Assembly: GCF_023061185.1 (NCBI RefSeq) | Contig: NZ_JAKGAK010000004.1 | Span: 62,001-126,000 of the forward strand | Length of the DNA stretch: 64,000 nt | Direction: 5' to 3' | Source of the DNA: Chromohalobacter beijerinckii | Lineage (GTDB): Bacteria > Pseudomonadota > Gammaproteobacteria > Pseudomonadales > Halomonadaceae | In this document: positions 50,935 through 60,582 of the stretch, piece by piece | Position numbering within the stretch: position 1 is the first letter of the stretch | Layout of the letters: the number at the start of each line of letters is the position of its first letter | Position numbers and translations under genes: made by a program | Notes under the pieces: model-generated | Database searches by the model: none | What the model saw: only the letters and a program-made list of their open reading frames with translations | What the model was told of the DNA's origin: nothing

Positions 50935-52101
50935 TGTGTCATCCTCGGTGCGTTCCGGGTCGCCCCGGGATGTATCCAGTGGCATCGCCAGGCGGTCGCG
51001 AATCAGGGTGTGGCGTGATGCGCGGCGACGCAAGCGGGCGCTGGGCAGTCGGTCGAGCGTCTGCAAGGTGCCGATGAGTGCTTGCGTAAGACGTGCCAGC
51101 TCACGGTTGAGCCACAGGTAGCCGCTCGGGCTGAACAAGGCGCGGTCGTTTTCGCCACGTGCCTCCAGGGCGGCTTGTGCATGGCGTTGCAAGTCGAAGG
51201 CGACCACCGTGATGTCGATGGTCTGCCCCGTGCGCACCTGGAACGCCAGGCTGCCGAGCGCGCGCGCCAGGCGGTGTTGTTCGTCTCGCAAGCCATCGAG
51301 TTCGGCGATGATGTCGTGACCGGCCCGCGTTGCCCAGTGAGTTTCCAGAAGAAGCTCGATCGTCGACAGCATGCGTCGTTCCAGCGACAAAATGCGTTCC
51401 AGGTCATCGCGATGCAGACGGCGCTCGCTGTGGATGGCATCCACCAGGCCGCGTTGCTTGACCAGTTGATCCGTCGTGCTCTTCAGCAACTGCCGCGTAT
51501 CGACGTCGTCATGCTGCGTCGCATTGGTATGCGCATGATACAGGCGCGCTAGCTTGTCGAGATTGTCGGCGAGTAGGAAACGTAAGAGGTCGGTGGCTTT
51601 CTGGGGCAGAATGAACAAGGTCGCGAGGATGCCGATGCTCGTTCCGATCAGCACATCGAAGGCTCGCCACAGGGCGATCCCCAAGTCCTGGTGGCCGTCA
51701 CCCACGACCATCAGCAATGTCACGCCGAACATCAGCGCGCTATAGCCATAGCGCGTGGCGAACGTGGTGTGCGTGGCGACTGCGATGCCGATCAAGGTCC
51801 AGGCTGGTACCACCCACGGTGCTGGCGCGGGAATCAGCACTAGCAATATGCCCCAGATCGCTCCCAGCACCGTGCCTAGAAGTCGTTGCCCCCCTTTGTC
51901 GATGACGCCGCCGATATGCGGCAGATTGCCCATTACCATCATCGTGCTGACCAGCGCCCAACTGCCATGAGGTATTTGCAGGGTCAGAATGACGATGAAG
52001 GTGATCGCCAACGCCAGCGAGGTACGCAAGACGTGAAGTCGATGGCGGTAGCGGTAGATGAAGTACGGATCGCGCAGACGAGTGGGCGACATCACTGTCA
52101 T
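50929..52101 (-). CDS. FUSC-family membrane protein
   Basis: 390 residues. Six or so hydrophobic segments in the first ~180 residues (LALAITFIVILTL, GNLPHIGGVIDKGGQRLLGT, SALMFGVTLLMVVG, LIGTSIGILATLFIL) match the FUSC/aromatic acid exporter pattern, followed by a long soluble helical region. Shorter than YccS or AaeB (about 650-720), with a single membrane half. Substrate unknown. It overlaps the upstream gene by four bases. Confidence 0.85.
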   Translation of the reverse strand: MTVMSPTRLRDPYFIYRYRHRLHVLRTSLALAITFIVILTLQIPHGSWALVSTMMVMGNLPHIGGVIDKGGQRLLGTVLGAIWGILLVLIPAPAPWVVPAWTLIGIAVATHTTFATRYGYSALMFGVTLLMVVGDGHQDLGIALWRAFDVLIGTSIGILATLFILPQKATDLLRFLLADNLDKLARLYHAHTNATQHDDVDTRQLLKSTTDQLVKQRGLVDAIHSERRLHRDDLERILSLERRMLSTIELLLETHWATRAGHDIIAELDGLRDEQHRLARALGSLAFQVRTGQTIDITVVAFDLQRHAQAALEARGENDRALFSPSGYLWLNRELARLTQALIGTLQTLDRLPSARLRRRASRHTLIRDRLAMPLDTSRGDPERTEDDTR

Positions 52102-52358
52102 GACGCTCCGTGTTGGTGTCCGGCGGATGCTTTAGCGCGCGCCAATGTGGCCGCATGCACCATGCTGGCCACCCACAGCACGAGTAGTAGCAGCAACCAG
52201 ATGAAGCTTAGCCAGCGAATGGGGATCATCATCAGCGCCATTAGCGCGATGAATCCGGCCAGCCACAATGTGGCCCACCCCCAGCGACGCAGGAACACGT
52301 GACCGAGCCCGGGTAGCAAGAAAGCCAATAAGAGCGTGATGAAGAGGCGGTGGCGCAT
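52098..52358 (-). CDS. Small membrane protein of unknown function
   Basis: 86 residues with three hydrophobic segments (LFITLLLAFLLPGLGHVFL; ATLWLAGFIALMALMMI; FIWLLLLLVLWVASMV); not recognised. The ATG at 52358 has GGAGATTCC ahead of it. An alternative ATG at 52391 overlaps the panE stop (ATGA) but lacks a ribosome site. It lies in the topB-panE-(this)-FUSC run, each overlapping or abutting the next, so it may act with the FUSC protein. Confidence 0.75.
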   Translation of the reverse strand: MRHRLFITLLLAFLLPGLGHVFLRRWGWATLWLAGFIALMALMMIPIRWLSFIWLLLLLVLWVASMVHAATLARAKASAGHQHGAS

Positions 52359-52387
52359 GGAATCTCCGTTCGTCGTGGTCCGGGTAT

Positions 52388-53287
52388 TCATGATGGCGTG
52401 TCATGATACAACGTCTCGAGCGTCGGCGCGGCGCATCGTTGGCGCTCGGCGGCCGTCAGCAACGGTCTTAGTATGGCCTCGCGCTCGGTCGGTCTGCCGG
52501 CGAGGACATCTTGCAGCATCGAGGCGCGGTTATTGGCCATGGCCGCGATGACCTCCCAGACGAGCGTATGCCAGCCCGCTGGTGGCGGGGTGACGCCTTC
52601 ACCTTCGAGCAAGGGGCCGATCTCGTCGATGACGGTGTCGACCATGCGGCGGAAAGGTCGGTCGCGCAACTGGCCGTTACGGATCCGGTAGCGGGCTACG
52701 AGCGGGTTGATCGCGGCATTGATGGCGAGCTTGTGCCACAGGCGCTGAACGATTGCGTCATCGTGATAGGCGCTTAATCCTGCCAGGTTGAGCCAATATA
52801 CGCAGTCACGCGCCAGGGCAGGCCAGGTGTTTTCGATATCACCGACCCAGGTGGTTCCCGTGCCGGCATGTACGACGCCGGCATTGCCCTCGACATAGGC
52901 GCCTTCGGTGGTGCTCGCGCAGAGCACCGGACCGGCCCAGATATCCGCTAACCGTGGCTGTATGCTGAAGCCGTTCTGCAGCGATAGCAGAGGCGTTTGA
53001 GGATCGATATGGGCTGCGAGTTCTTCGACGGCCGACAGGGTGGCATGGCTTTTGGTGGCGAGCACGACTAGCGCAGGGCGAGCGTGCGTGTGCAATGCCA
53101 GGGTGGCGAGCGTGGTACGTGCCACATCCACATCATGAATCTCGCCAGAAGGGGCATGATAGCGGAGCGGGCTATCGTCGGGGCGGCGGCCGATCAAGTG
53201 TAGCGACAACGTGGTCGTCAAACGGATGGCGAAGAGTCGCCCTAGCGCGCCGGCGCCGAGAACCCACCATGTGGGCGCTGGGCGCAT
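52388..53287 (-). CDS. panE: 2-dehydropantoate 2-reductase
   Basis: NADPH-dependent reduction of ketopantoate to pantoate in pantothenate synthesis. GAGALGRLFAIRL cofactor loop near residue 10, ATKSH, LQNGF and LWHKLAINAAINPL (catalytic Lys) are family motifs. 299 residues. The ATG overlaps the topB stop by one base (TGATG); the much longer frame runs inside topB. Ketopantoate-reductase paralogues exist, so the exact role is slightly uncertain. Confidence 0.9.
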   Translation of the reverse strand: MRPAPTWWVLGAGALGRLFAIRLTTTLSLHLIGRRPDDSPLRYHAPSGEIHDVDVARTTLATLALHTHARPALVVLATKSHATLSAVEELAAHIDPQTPLLSLQNGFSIQPRLADIWAGPVLCASTTEGAYVEGNAGVVHAGTGTTWVGDIENTWPALARDCVYWLNLAGLSAYHDDAIVQRLWHKLAINAAINPLVARYRIRNGQLRDRPFRRMVDTVIDEIGPLLEGEGVTPPPAGWHTLVWEVIAAMANNRASMLQDVLAGRPTEREAILRPLLTAAERQRCAAPTLETLYHDTPS

Positions 53288-55218
53288 CAGGTATCGCCTT
53301 TTTTTGTGGTGGATTTGCGTGACGAAGTGCGCTTCTTGGTGCGCCGCCGTGCGGTGTTGGATTTGCCGCGTGTCGGCCGTGAGGGCTCGGCACCGCCCGG
53401 CGTAGCCAGAGCCTGGCGCATGCGCTCGGCATCCGCCTGACTCAGTAGTTGGTGAACATCGCCCACCAGCGTGTCGAGGAATGCGGTGGCGTCGGCGTTG
53501 CCCTCGGCGATTTCGGCCAGGCGCTGCTCCCAAAGGGCCGTGCGCTCGGGGCGAGTGGCGGTATCCGGCAAGGCCTGAATCAGCGCGCGTCCGGTCCGTG
53601 TGGCACGCAGTGCGCCTTGCTGGCGAATCACGTAGCCGCGCGTGATGAGTGTCTCCAGAATGCCGGCGCGTGTCGCCTCGGTGCCTAGGCCGTCGGTATC
53701 GCGCAGGGTACGACGCACTGCGTCATCGTCGACGTAGCGGGCGATGTTCATCATCGCCTTGATCAGGCTAGCGTCGGAGAATGGCTCCGGTGGGCGCGTC
53801 TGACGGTCCTCCACGGCACAAGCCTGGACCCGAGCGGTTTCGCCTTCGCGCAACGCGGGCAACGCCGGTGCTTCATCACGCGTCGTGAATAGCGGTTTCC
53901 ACCCGCGCACGAGTACCTCCTGGCCCTGGGCGCGAAAACGCTCCCCGAGGATCGAAAACTCGGCTTTGACGTCGCGTGTTTCCAGCGGCGGGTAGAATTG
54001 CGCGAGTACGTTGCGGGCGATCAGCCGGAAAACGTTGGCCTCATCATTGGATAAGCGGGCCGCGTCGAAAGGGCGCCCGGTAGGCGCGAGCGCATGGTGG
54101 GCGCCGACCTGCTTGTCGTTCCAGGCGCGTGAGCGGCGGCTGAAATCCGCGCCCCGCAGCCAACCGGCGAGGGTGTCGTCATTGGCACAGGCGGTAGAGA
54201 GTGTCTGCCTCGCCGCGGCAAAATGACCTTCAGGTAGGTAGCGACAATCCGAACGCGGATAGGTGATGAGCTGATGGCGCTCGTAGAGCGTCTGGCAGAT
54301 ATCCAGCACACGTTTGGCCGGTAGTTTGTAACGGCGCGCAGCATCGACCTGTAATGCCGACAGTGAATATGGCAATGGGGCCGATTGGGACTTCTTCTTG
54401 CTTTGCAGGGCGCTGAGATGCCCCTCGGCGGTGGGCAGGCGCGACGCCAACGCCTCGGCCGGCTCGCGCGCCAATAGTCGCCCTTGGTCGTCCAACGGAT
54501 GCGGCGGTTGGGGTTGCCACCAGGCACGTAGCGTGCCGTGCTCGACGCCCAGATCCGCCCATAGCGTATAAAAGGGGCGTGAGACGAAGCCCTCGATCTC
54601 CAGATCACGGCGTACGATGAGTCCCAGCACGGGCGTCTGCACACGTCCTACCGAGAGTACGCCCGAGTAACCGGCTTGGCGGCCGGTCAAGGTCCAGGCG
54701 CGTGACAAGTTGATGCCATACAGCCAATCGGCGCGTGAGCGTGCCTCGGCAGCCTCGAAGAGCGATTGATAGCGTGCGTTGTCCTCGAGGCGTTGCAATG
54801 CCTGTTGCACGGCGGGGCGGTTGAGGTCGCTGATCAACAGTCGCGCCATCGGGCCGCGCCAGCCCAGGCGTTCGATGACCTGTTGGACCAGCAATTGCCC
54901 CTCACGGTCCGGATCGCCGGCATGCACGACGCTATCGGCACGCTTTAGGAGTTTGCGAATTACGGCCAACTGCGCCCGGGCCTTGGCGCGGGGTATGAGT
55001 TGCCATTGCTGCGGCACGATGGGCAAATCGTCGAGGCGCCATTGCTGATAGCGCGCGTCGTAGGCATCGGGGGGTGCCTGCTCGAGAAGATGCCCGACGC
55101 ACCAGCTGATACAGGTCTCCCCGCATTCGAGATACCCGTCCTGGCGTTGCGTCTTGGCGGGTAATGCGTCAGCGATGGCGCGTGCCAGACTGGGCTTTTC
55201 GGCGACGATCAGGCGCAT
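53287..55218 (-). CDS. topB: DNA topoisomerase III
   Basis: Type IA topoisomerase that decatenates replication intermediates. TOPRIM domain with Glu7 and DPDRE at 102-106, and catalytic Tyr320 in LITYPRSDCRYLP. 643 residues, like E. coli's 653. The C-terminus is a short basic Lys/Arg/Ser-rich tail with no zinc motif. First in the - strand run with panE. Confidence 0.96.
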   Translation of the reverse strand: MRLIVAEKPSLARAIADALPAKTQRQDGYLECGETCISWCVGHLLEQAPPDAYDARYQQWRLDDLPIVPQQWQLIPRAKARAQLAVIRKLLKRADSVVHAGDPDREGQLLVQQVIERLGWRGPMARLLISDLNRPAVQQALQRLEDNARYQSLFEAAEARSRADWLYGINLSRAWTLTGRQAGYSGVLSVGRVQTPVLGLIVRRDLEIEGFVSRPFYTLWADLGVEHGTLRAWWQPQPPHPLDDQGRLLAREPAEALASRLPTAEGHLSALQSKKKSQSAPLPYSLSALQVDAARRYKLPAKRVLDICQTLYERHQLITYPRSDCRYLPEGHFAAARQTLSTACANDDTLAGWLRGADFSRRSRAWNDKQVGAHHALAPTGRPFDAARLSNDEANVFRLIARNVLAQFYPPLETRDVKAEFSILGERFRAQGQEVLVRGWKPLFTTRDEAPALPALREGETARVQACAVEDRQTRPPEPFSDASLIKAMMNIARYVDDDAVRRTLRDTDGLGTEATRAGILETLITRGYVIRQQGALRATRTGRALIQALPDTATRPERTALWEQRLAEIAEGNADATAFLDTLVGDVHQLLSQADAERMRQALATPGGAEPSRPTRGKSNTARRRTKKRTSSRKSTTKKGDT

Positions 55219-55301
55219 GATGTTAGGCGATCCAGCATGAACATGGCATCTATTCTGCCATGCTCGATCCAGTGCGTGGGCCGAATTGGCGCGGTGGATA
55301 G

Positions 55302-57224
55302 CTAGTTTCGACGCCCGAAGAGCCGACGTGCGCGCACCAGGGCGCGGTACCAGTCGCGATGTGGCGTTCCCACGGCGGGCGGGCGATGACTGAGAAAGCT
55401 GACGTTGCGGGCGTCGCTGCGTCCCGTCAGGTTGATGTTGGAGAGCATCTGCAACGTGCTGTCACGGGCGCCGTACTGGCGTTTGAGAAACTCGATGGCT
55501 GCCGGCTCGAGTTCCACGCGATAGTGGCGCACCAACGCCAACGCCAGCGATTCCGCCGCGCGTGACAACTCGGTATCCACCTCCCGGACCATCGAGGCGC
55601 CCAGCGCGGCTTTGGCGGCCGCCGACAGGTTGGGCTCGATCTGGCCGAAGTCGGCAGCATTGGAGCTGTTGATGGCACGCTGCGTGGCGGGCTGCGACAG
55701 CCCTACGTGAGGTTCGAGGGCGAGGAAAATCTCGATGGCCAGGCGCTTGGCGGCATCCACGCCGACGCTGAGCTGGGTCTCGCGGTGTGCGCCGCGCCAG
55801 GCTTCGTGATGGCGTGGCGTGATGCCCGTCTGGTTCAAGTAGCGGGCGAGATGCTTGCAGACCCGTGCCTTGGCTTCGTCATCCAGCGCAATGGTGCTTT
55901 CGCGGATGCGCAGTCCTCGCCGACCCGGCCCCAGGCGCAGACGCGTCGTATCATCGGACAAGCTAGCGGTGATGCGCTCCCAGCGATCCACCGACTTGAT
56001 TAACTGAGCGTGACTGCGGCCCACATGTTCGTAAGCGCTGGATACGCTCTTGTAGAGCTGAATGGCATTGGCGAGGATATCCGACTTGGTGCGCAACGCG
56101 CGCTTGCGTTCTTCCTGGCCGACTTCCACTGCCTGGGCGAGGTGCACGATCTGCTCGGCCAGCGCGTCCATCGCCTTGACCGAACGCTCGAGCAGCAGTT
56201 CGGCGCGCAGCCCCGAGGCGCTGTCCTCGACCAAGGTGCCGGATTGTTCGGCGAGATAGACGTTGAGCGCCTTGAGACGCGAGAGCCCGGTTGCTTGCGC
56301 AATGCGTTGGCGTGCACGTGCCTCTTCCAGGTTGTCGAACGCCTGTGCGAGGCGCCAGCGGCCACGATACTCGAACGAGAGCACCGGAATCTTGCGCCCA
56401 CTGATTAATTCGAACGCCAGAATCATCATTTCCTCGACGTCCTGAAGGGTCATCAGCAGGTCGTTGTCCTGCTCAATGGCGGCCATGACGCGCTCGATGA
56501 AGTTCTCGTCGCGCGGCACACCCTGATGAAGGTCGGGGGCACGACCCTCGAAGCGCTCACGCAGCAGGTGCGTGGCGATGGGTGCGGTGTCGTAGAGGGC
56601 GTTGAACTGAGGCTCCAGGGTGTCGCGGTACTGGGTAACGAGATCGCGAATGCGGGCGTGTAAGCCGACCCGGCGATAGACGTCGATCTGACCGATGAGG
56701 CGTGCGCTTTCGCGGTCGTCGAGGAGTTCGATGGCCGCCAACTCAACGCCCTCCGGCGAGAGATCATGCTTGCGCAGCAACATGGCGGCGGCTTCGCGGC
56801 GCCGGGCATCGCCTTCGAGGCTTTCGACGATCAAATCGCGCGTGACCAGAAGTAGCTCGGGCAAGGTCTTGATGACCTGCTCGATCTGTCCAGAGGTCTT
56901 CTCGGCCTTGCGCCCCTGAGTGAGGTGGTAGCCGAGGTTGGCCAGAATCCCCGCAGCGCCGGTGATTACCGTGTAGGAGATGAAGAAGACGTAGTTTTCC
57001 GTGGTCGGTGCCTTGCCGTACCCCAACAGGTAGCCGCCCCAGGCGCCGAGCAGCGTCACTGGACCGGCCGTCCATAGGATCTGCATCAGACTGACCGACC
57101 AGGGTACCTTCTCGACGGCTGCAGTGATGCGCCGGATTTCGTTGCGTCCTTCGCGTTCGAGGCGGACCTGTGAGGTTTCTTGAGCGGGCGATGCTTTACG
57201 CTGAAACGGCAACGGCAGGAGCAC
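55302..57224 (-). CDS. Membrane-anchored helical protein of unknown function
   Basis: About 640 residues, not recognised. Two close hydrophobic segments near the N-terminus (ILWTAGPVTLLGAWGGYLLGYG and YVFFISYTVITGAAGILANLGY) are followed by ~520 mainly helical residues with heptad-like stretches, so probably anchored with a large cytoplasmic part. The start is uncertain: GTG at 57224 has AAGGGA seven bases upstream, while the longest frame begins at ATG 57284. Divergent from the SEC-C/TPR gene, with which it shares a 138-base gap. Confidence 0.72.
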   Translation of the reverse strand: MLLPLPFQRKASPAQETSQVRLEREGRNEIRRITAAVEKVPWSVSLMQILWTAGPVTLLGAWGGYLLGYGKAPTTENYVFFISYTVITGAAGILANLGYHLTQGRKAEKTSGQIEQVIKTLPELLLVTRDLIVESLEGDARRREAAAMLLRKHDLSPEGVELAAIELLDDRESARLIGQIDVYRRVGLHARIRDLVTQYRDTLEPQFNALYDTAPIATHLLRERFEGRAPDLHQGVPRDENFIERVMAAIEQDNDLLMTLQDVEEMMILAFELISGRKIPVLSFEYRGRWRLAQAFDNLEEARARQRIAQATGLSRLKALNVYLAEQSGTLVEDSASGLRAELLLERSVKAMDALAEQIVHLAQAVEVGQEERKRALRTKSDILANAIQLYKSVSSAYEHVGRSHAQLIKSVDRWERITASLSDDTTRLRLGPGRRGLRIRESTIALDDEAKARVCKHLARYLNQTGITPRHHEAWRGAHRETQLSVGVDAAKRLAIEIFLALEPHVGLSQPATQRAINSSNAADFGQIEPNLSAAAKAALGASMVREVDTELSRAAESLALALVRHYRVELEPAAIEFLKRQYGARDSTLQMLSNINLTGRSDARNVSFLSHRPPAVGTPHRDWYRALVRARRLFGRRN

Positions 57225-57327
57225 GATGACATCCCTTACATGGCGGGGTTCGGACAAGCGGCGACAATACCCGAAAAGCGGCATGGGTGCACCAAGCGGT
57301 AGACGGATGAGGCTCGCTCGTCGGACA

Positions 57328-57336
57328 TGCTAGAAT
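57328..57336 (+). promoter_or_regulatory. Extended -10 ahead of the SEC-C/TPR gene
   Basis: TGCTAGAAT, an extended -10, 26 bases before the ATG at 57363. No good -35 at 17 bases. A T-rich stretch (57342-57349) and GGAGG lie between it and the start codon. The same TGCTAGAAT occurs ahead of rfaH. Confidence 0.45.
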
Positions 57337-57362
57337 AAGGCGATTTTTTCTGGAGGGTCGCA

Positions 57363-59168
57363 ATGCTGGCCGCATGGGTGGAACAATTGCTGGGGTACGC
57401 CAGCGGCGCGTTGAAGGCGATACGCGACAACGAGCATTATCCGGCGCTGATGATCTGGGCCCGCGACGAGGGCGTGGTGCGTGTCGGCGGCGATCTGAGC
57501 CTGGCGCAGGCCTTGGCGCCCTTATTGTGGAACGAGACGCCGCTGGTGCGACTGGGCTTCGATCCCGAACCCTTGGCGTGGCCGGGGCGTAACGAACCCT
57601 GCTGGTGCGATTCAGGGCGCAAGACCAAGCAATGCTGCGGTGCGGTGACATTGCCAGGTGCGGTCCCCCCGCATCTGATGTGGATGCTGTCGCTCAAAGA
57701 GTGGACGGGCGAGACACTCAAGGCGGCCCTGGGGAGCGGCAAGGCGCCGGACCAGGCACTGCTGGAGGCCGGTTTGATTGCCGCCGAAAGCGGTCAGCGC
57801 GGTCGCGCCCAGCAGATCCTCGAGAGCCTCTTCTCCAGCGAGCGTGATTGGTCGCGTCTGCCCGAACAGGCCGAGCCAGCGTTTGAAATCCTCGTCGATC
57901 TCTATCAATCGCGCGGTTTTCATCGCAAGCGGGCGGCATTACTCGACGAGGTTCTGGAGCGCGGCCCGACCTTCCTGCGCGGTGTGGCGCTCGAGCGCTT
58001 GTGCTTGATGCATCTCGATAGCGATGATTTGGCCAGTGCTCGGGAAGCCTTCGTGCGGGCCCAGCAAACGCTGCCCGATTCGCCAACGCTGGCCTATATC
58101 GAGTCCATGCTGTTGCTGCACGAGGGCCATCCAGAAGAAGCCCGCGCCCGGGCGCATTTCTGGTGGCGCCGACTCTCTAAACGCTCCGATCTCGAAGTGG
58201 ATCAACTACAGTTTTTGGCCGACCTGGCCGCCAATCCCGAGGCGACCCTGGCCGAGCAGATGATCAACTCCGAGGAAGACTTGGCCGAGCCGTTGGCGTC
58301 GCTTGCCGCCTTGCTCGATACCTTGGAAGCACCGCCTCGGCTGCAATTGTCGCGTACTTCGGAAGGTCACGTGGAATATCATGCCACGGCTCGTGAAGAT
58401 ACCGCTTTCGCGGCATGGTTCGAGTATTTCAAGGCGACCATCGATGAAGATGCCGCGCTGAGTTTCGAGACCGACCCCTGGGAAAACGCTGGAGAATGGC
58501 TTCCCGCCTTGTGTGCTCATCCCGAATGGCTGGGCTCGCCGGCGGTAATGCAGTCGCTGAGCCTAGCGTTGACCAGCCGCTTTGGAAGCCTGCCGTGGAT
58601 GGCGGAGAGTTTCTTTGTGCCGCTGGCGGCGCGATTCGAAGCATGGCTGTCACAACTCGAGGCACAGCAAGGCCCCTTTGCCTGGGATGATGCCGACAAT
58701 GCCACCTTACTGCGCTGCGCCTTGGCGCTGATCGTGGGGATGGAGCGTGGCGCGCGGACGCGTTCACGGCATCTCGCCGAGCGAGTGCTCAAGCTCGATG
58801 AAGAAGATGACTTGGGGTTGCGCGAGCTGGTACTCGATCAGTTGCTGCGTGAAGGGCGTGACGACGAGGCCGCCGAACTCAGCGGCGTGCATGATGAGGA
58901 AGAGATGATCGGTGTGACCATGGCGCGCGTGCTCGCCTTGTATCGGCTGGCACGCAGTGACGAGGCTGACGAGGTGCTAAGCGTCGCCCAGCGGGCCAAT
59001 CCCTACTTGGTGCCGATGCTGTGCGACGAGAAGCCGAAGCCGGTGACGCTGGCCGTCGATGCACCGGCGCCGGGTACGCGCGCCGAGGCATGGCAATACC
59101 GCCAACTAATGCGCGACCAGTGGATGGCAACGCCGGGTGCCATAGCGTGGCTGGACGCTCATCGTTGA
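57363..59168 (+). CDS. SEC-C motif protein with TPR-like repeats
   Basis: 601 residues. A zinc-binding SEC-C motif lies unusually near the N-terminus (residues 74-93, PGRNEPCWCDSGRKTKQCCG; cysteines 80, 82, 91, 92). The remainder is helical with several TPR-like units (ALLEAGLIAAESGQRGRAQQIL, HLDSDDLASAREAFVRAQ, LALYRLARSDEADEVLSVA). No enzyme motif seen. Such domains bind partners, so this is probably an adaptor, perhaps with the divergent membrane protein. Strong GGAGG ribosome site. Confidence 0.85.
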   Translation: MLAAWVEQLLGYASGALKAIRDNEHYPALMIWARDEGVVRVGGDLSLAQALAPLLWNETPLVRLGFDPEPLAWPGRNEPCWCDSGRKTKQCCGAVTLPGAVPPHLMWMLSLKEWTGETLKAALGSGKAPDQALLEAGLIAAESGQRGRAQQILESLFSSERDWSRLPEQAEPAFEILVDLYQSRGFHRKRAALLDEVLERGPTFLRGVALERLCLMHLDSDDLASAREAFVRAQQTLPDSPTLAYIESMLLLHEGHPEEARARAHFWWRRLSKRSDLEVDQLQFLADLAANPEATLAEQMINSEEDLAEPLASLAALLDTLEAPPRLQLSRTSEGHVEYHATAREDTAFAAWFEYFKATIDEDAALSFETDPWENAGEWLPALCAHPEWLGSPAVMQSLSLALTSRFGSLPWMAESFFVPLAARFEAWLSQLEAQQGPFAWDDADNATLLRCALALIVGMERGARTRSRHLAERVLKLDEEDDLGLRELVLDQLLREGRDDEAAELSGVHDEEEMIGVTMARVLALYRLARSDEADEVLSVAQRANPYLVPMLCDEKPKPVTLAVDAPAPGTRAEAWQYRQLMRDQWMATPGAIAWLDAHR

Positions 59169-59209
59169 GAAGACGCCATGCAAAAACGTGACAGCTTTGG
59201 GTCTCATGT

Positions 59210-60547
59210 TCAGCGCTGAGTGCGAGCGAGCCAGAACGCGAGTAGCACGGCGGGCACGCCCAAGGCCGCGCTGACGGTAAAGAAGCCTGTGTAGCCGACG
59301 CCATCCACCACCAGCCCTGAAAAACCGCCGAGAAACTTGCCGGGTAGCGTCATCAACGATGAGAACAAGGCATACTGCGTTGCCGTGTAGGCACGTGAGG
59401 TCAGGCTCGAAAGAAAGGCGATGAAGATCGTGCTCGCTAGGCCATTGGCGAGGTTGTCGCCCATGATGGTCATGACCAGCATGGGAAAGCTGTGTCCCGC
59501 GTTGGCCAGCGCTACGAACATCAGGTTGGTGAGGGCGGTGGCCAGGGCGCCTGCCACCAGCATGCGTCCCAATCCAAAGCGCACTACCAACAGCCCGCCG
59601 GCCACGCCGCCTAAAATGCTCATGGCGATGCCGAATACCTTGGTCACATTGGCAATCTCGGAGAGGCTGAAGCCCAGGTCGATGTAGAGCGGGTTGGCCA
59701 TCGCGGCCATCGCTAGGTCGCTGATGCGGTAGAGACCGATGAACAGCAAGAACCATAGAGCCGTGCGCCCATGACGGGCGAAGAAATCGGTGAAGGGGCA
59801 GACGATGGCCCCGATGACCCAGGCGCCGAAGCGTCGCCGTCGCCGGGGCGCGTGACGATGCTGGTACAGGAATGCGCGCACGCGTGGCTCGCTGGCTAGC
59901 TGGACGCCTAGCGTCGAGCGTTGCGGTTCTGGCCTCACCAGAGTGGTGATCAAACCGATCCCGACGAGTGCGGCCATGCACGCGTAGGCAGCATGCCAAG
60001 AGACCGCGTCGGCGATATAAAGCGCCCCGGCACCAGCGGCGAGTAGCCCGCCGCGATAGCCGATGATATAGGTCGAGGCCATGGCGGCCTGCACGCTTTC
60101 CTCGGCGGATTCGATGCGATAGGCATCGATGACGATATCCTGTGTCGCCGCGCCGAACGCGACCAGCAGGGCCAGGCCGGCGATGGGGATGAGATGCGCG
60201 GGCGGCGAGAGGGCGGCCAGGCCCAGCAGTCCTGCGCCGATCGTCAACTGGGCGCAGAGCATCCAACTGCGGCGTTGACCGAACCAGCGGCCCAACCCGG
60301 GCAGGGCGACGCGATCGACGATCGGTGCCCAGGCGATCTTGATCGAATAGAGAATGCCGATCCAGGAAAAGAACCCGATGGCAGCGACCTCTACTCCGGC
60401 GTCGCGCAGCCACGCCGTGAGTGTCGAGAACACTAATAGGAACGGTAGGCCGGCGGCGAAGCCGAGAAACAGCATGGTGATGACCGGTGCCTGCAGATAA
60501 ACCGCCAAGGCGTCGCGCCAGCGGCGGTGTGAGACATCGTGAGTCAT
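59210..60547 (-). CDS. ampG: AmpG-type muropeptide permease (MFS)
   Basis: Inner-membrane importer of GlcNAc-anhydroMurNAc-peptides for cell wall recycling. About 12-14 hydrophobic segments in 445 residues; GLPFLLVFSTLTAWLRDAG, KIAWAPIVDR and ATQDIVIDAYRIES are characteristic. ATG at 60547 is supported by GGGAGG; the longer frame adds 14 residues. Related recycling and beta-lactamase regulation genes are not nearby. Convergent with the SEC-C/TPR gene. Confidence 0.93.
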   Translation of the reverse strand: MTHDVSHRRWRDALAVYLQAPVITMLFLGFAAGLPFLLVFSTLTAWLRDAGVEVAAIGFFSWIGILYSIKIAWAPIVDRVALPGLGRWFGQRRSWMLCAQLTIGAGLLGLAALSPPAHLIPIAGLALLVAFGAATQDIVIDAYRIESAEESVQAAMASTYIIGYRGGLLAAGAGALYIADAVSWHAAYACMAALVGIGLITTLVRPEPQRSTLGVQLASEPRVRAFLYQHRHAPRRRRRFGAWVIGAIVCPFTDFFARHGRTALWFLLFIGLYRISDLAMAAMANPLYIDLGFSLSEIANVTKVFGIAMSILGGVAGGLLVVRFGLGRMLVAGALATALTNLMFVALANAGHSFPMLVMTIMGDNLANGLASTIFIAFLSSLTSRAYTATQYALFSSLMTLPGKFLGGFSGLVVDGVGYTGFFTVSAALGVPAVLLAFWLARTQR

Positions 60548-60582
60548 CGGTTCCTCCCGTGAGCGAGCCGAACGATGCGGCT

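Noticed and set aside
54190-54197. ops-like element GGCGGTAG for RfaH
   Set aside because: Lies antisense inside topB with no operon on that strand, and the following bases do not match; probably chance.
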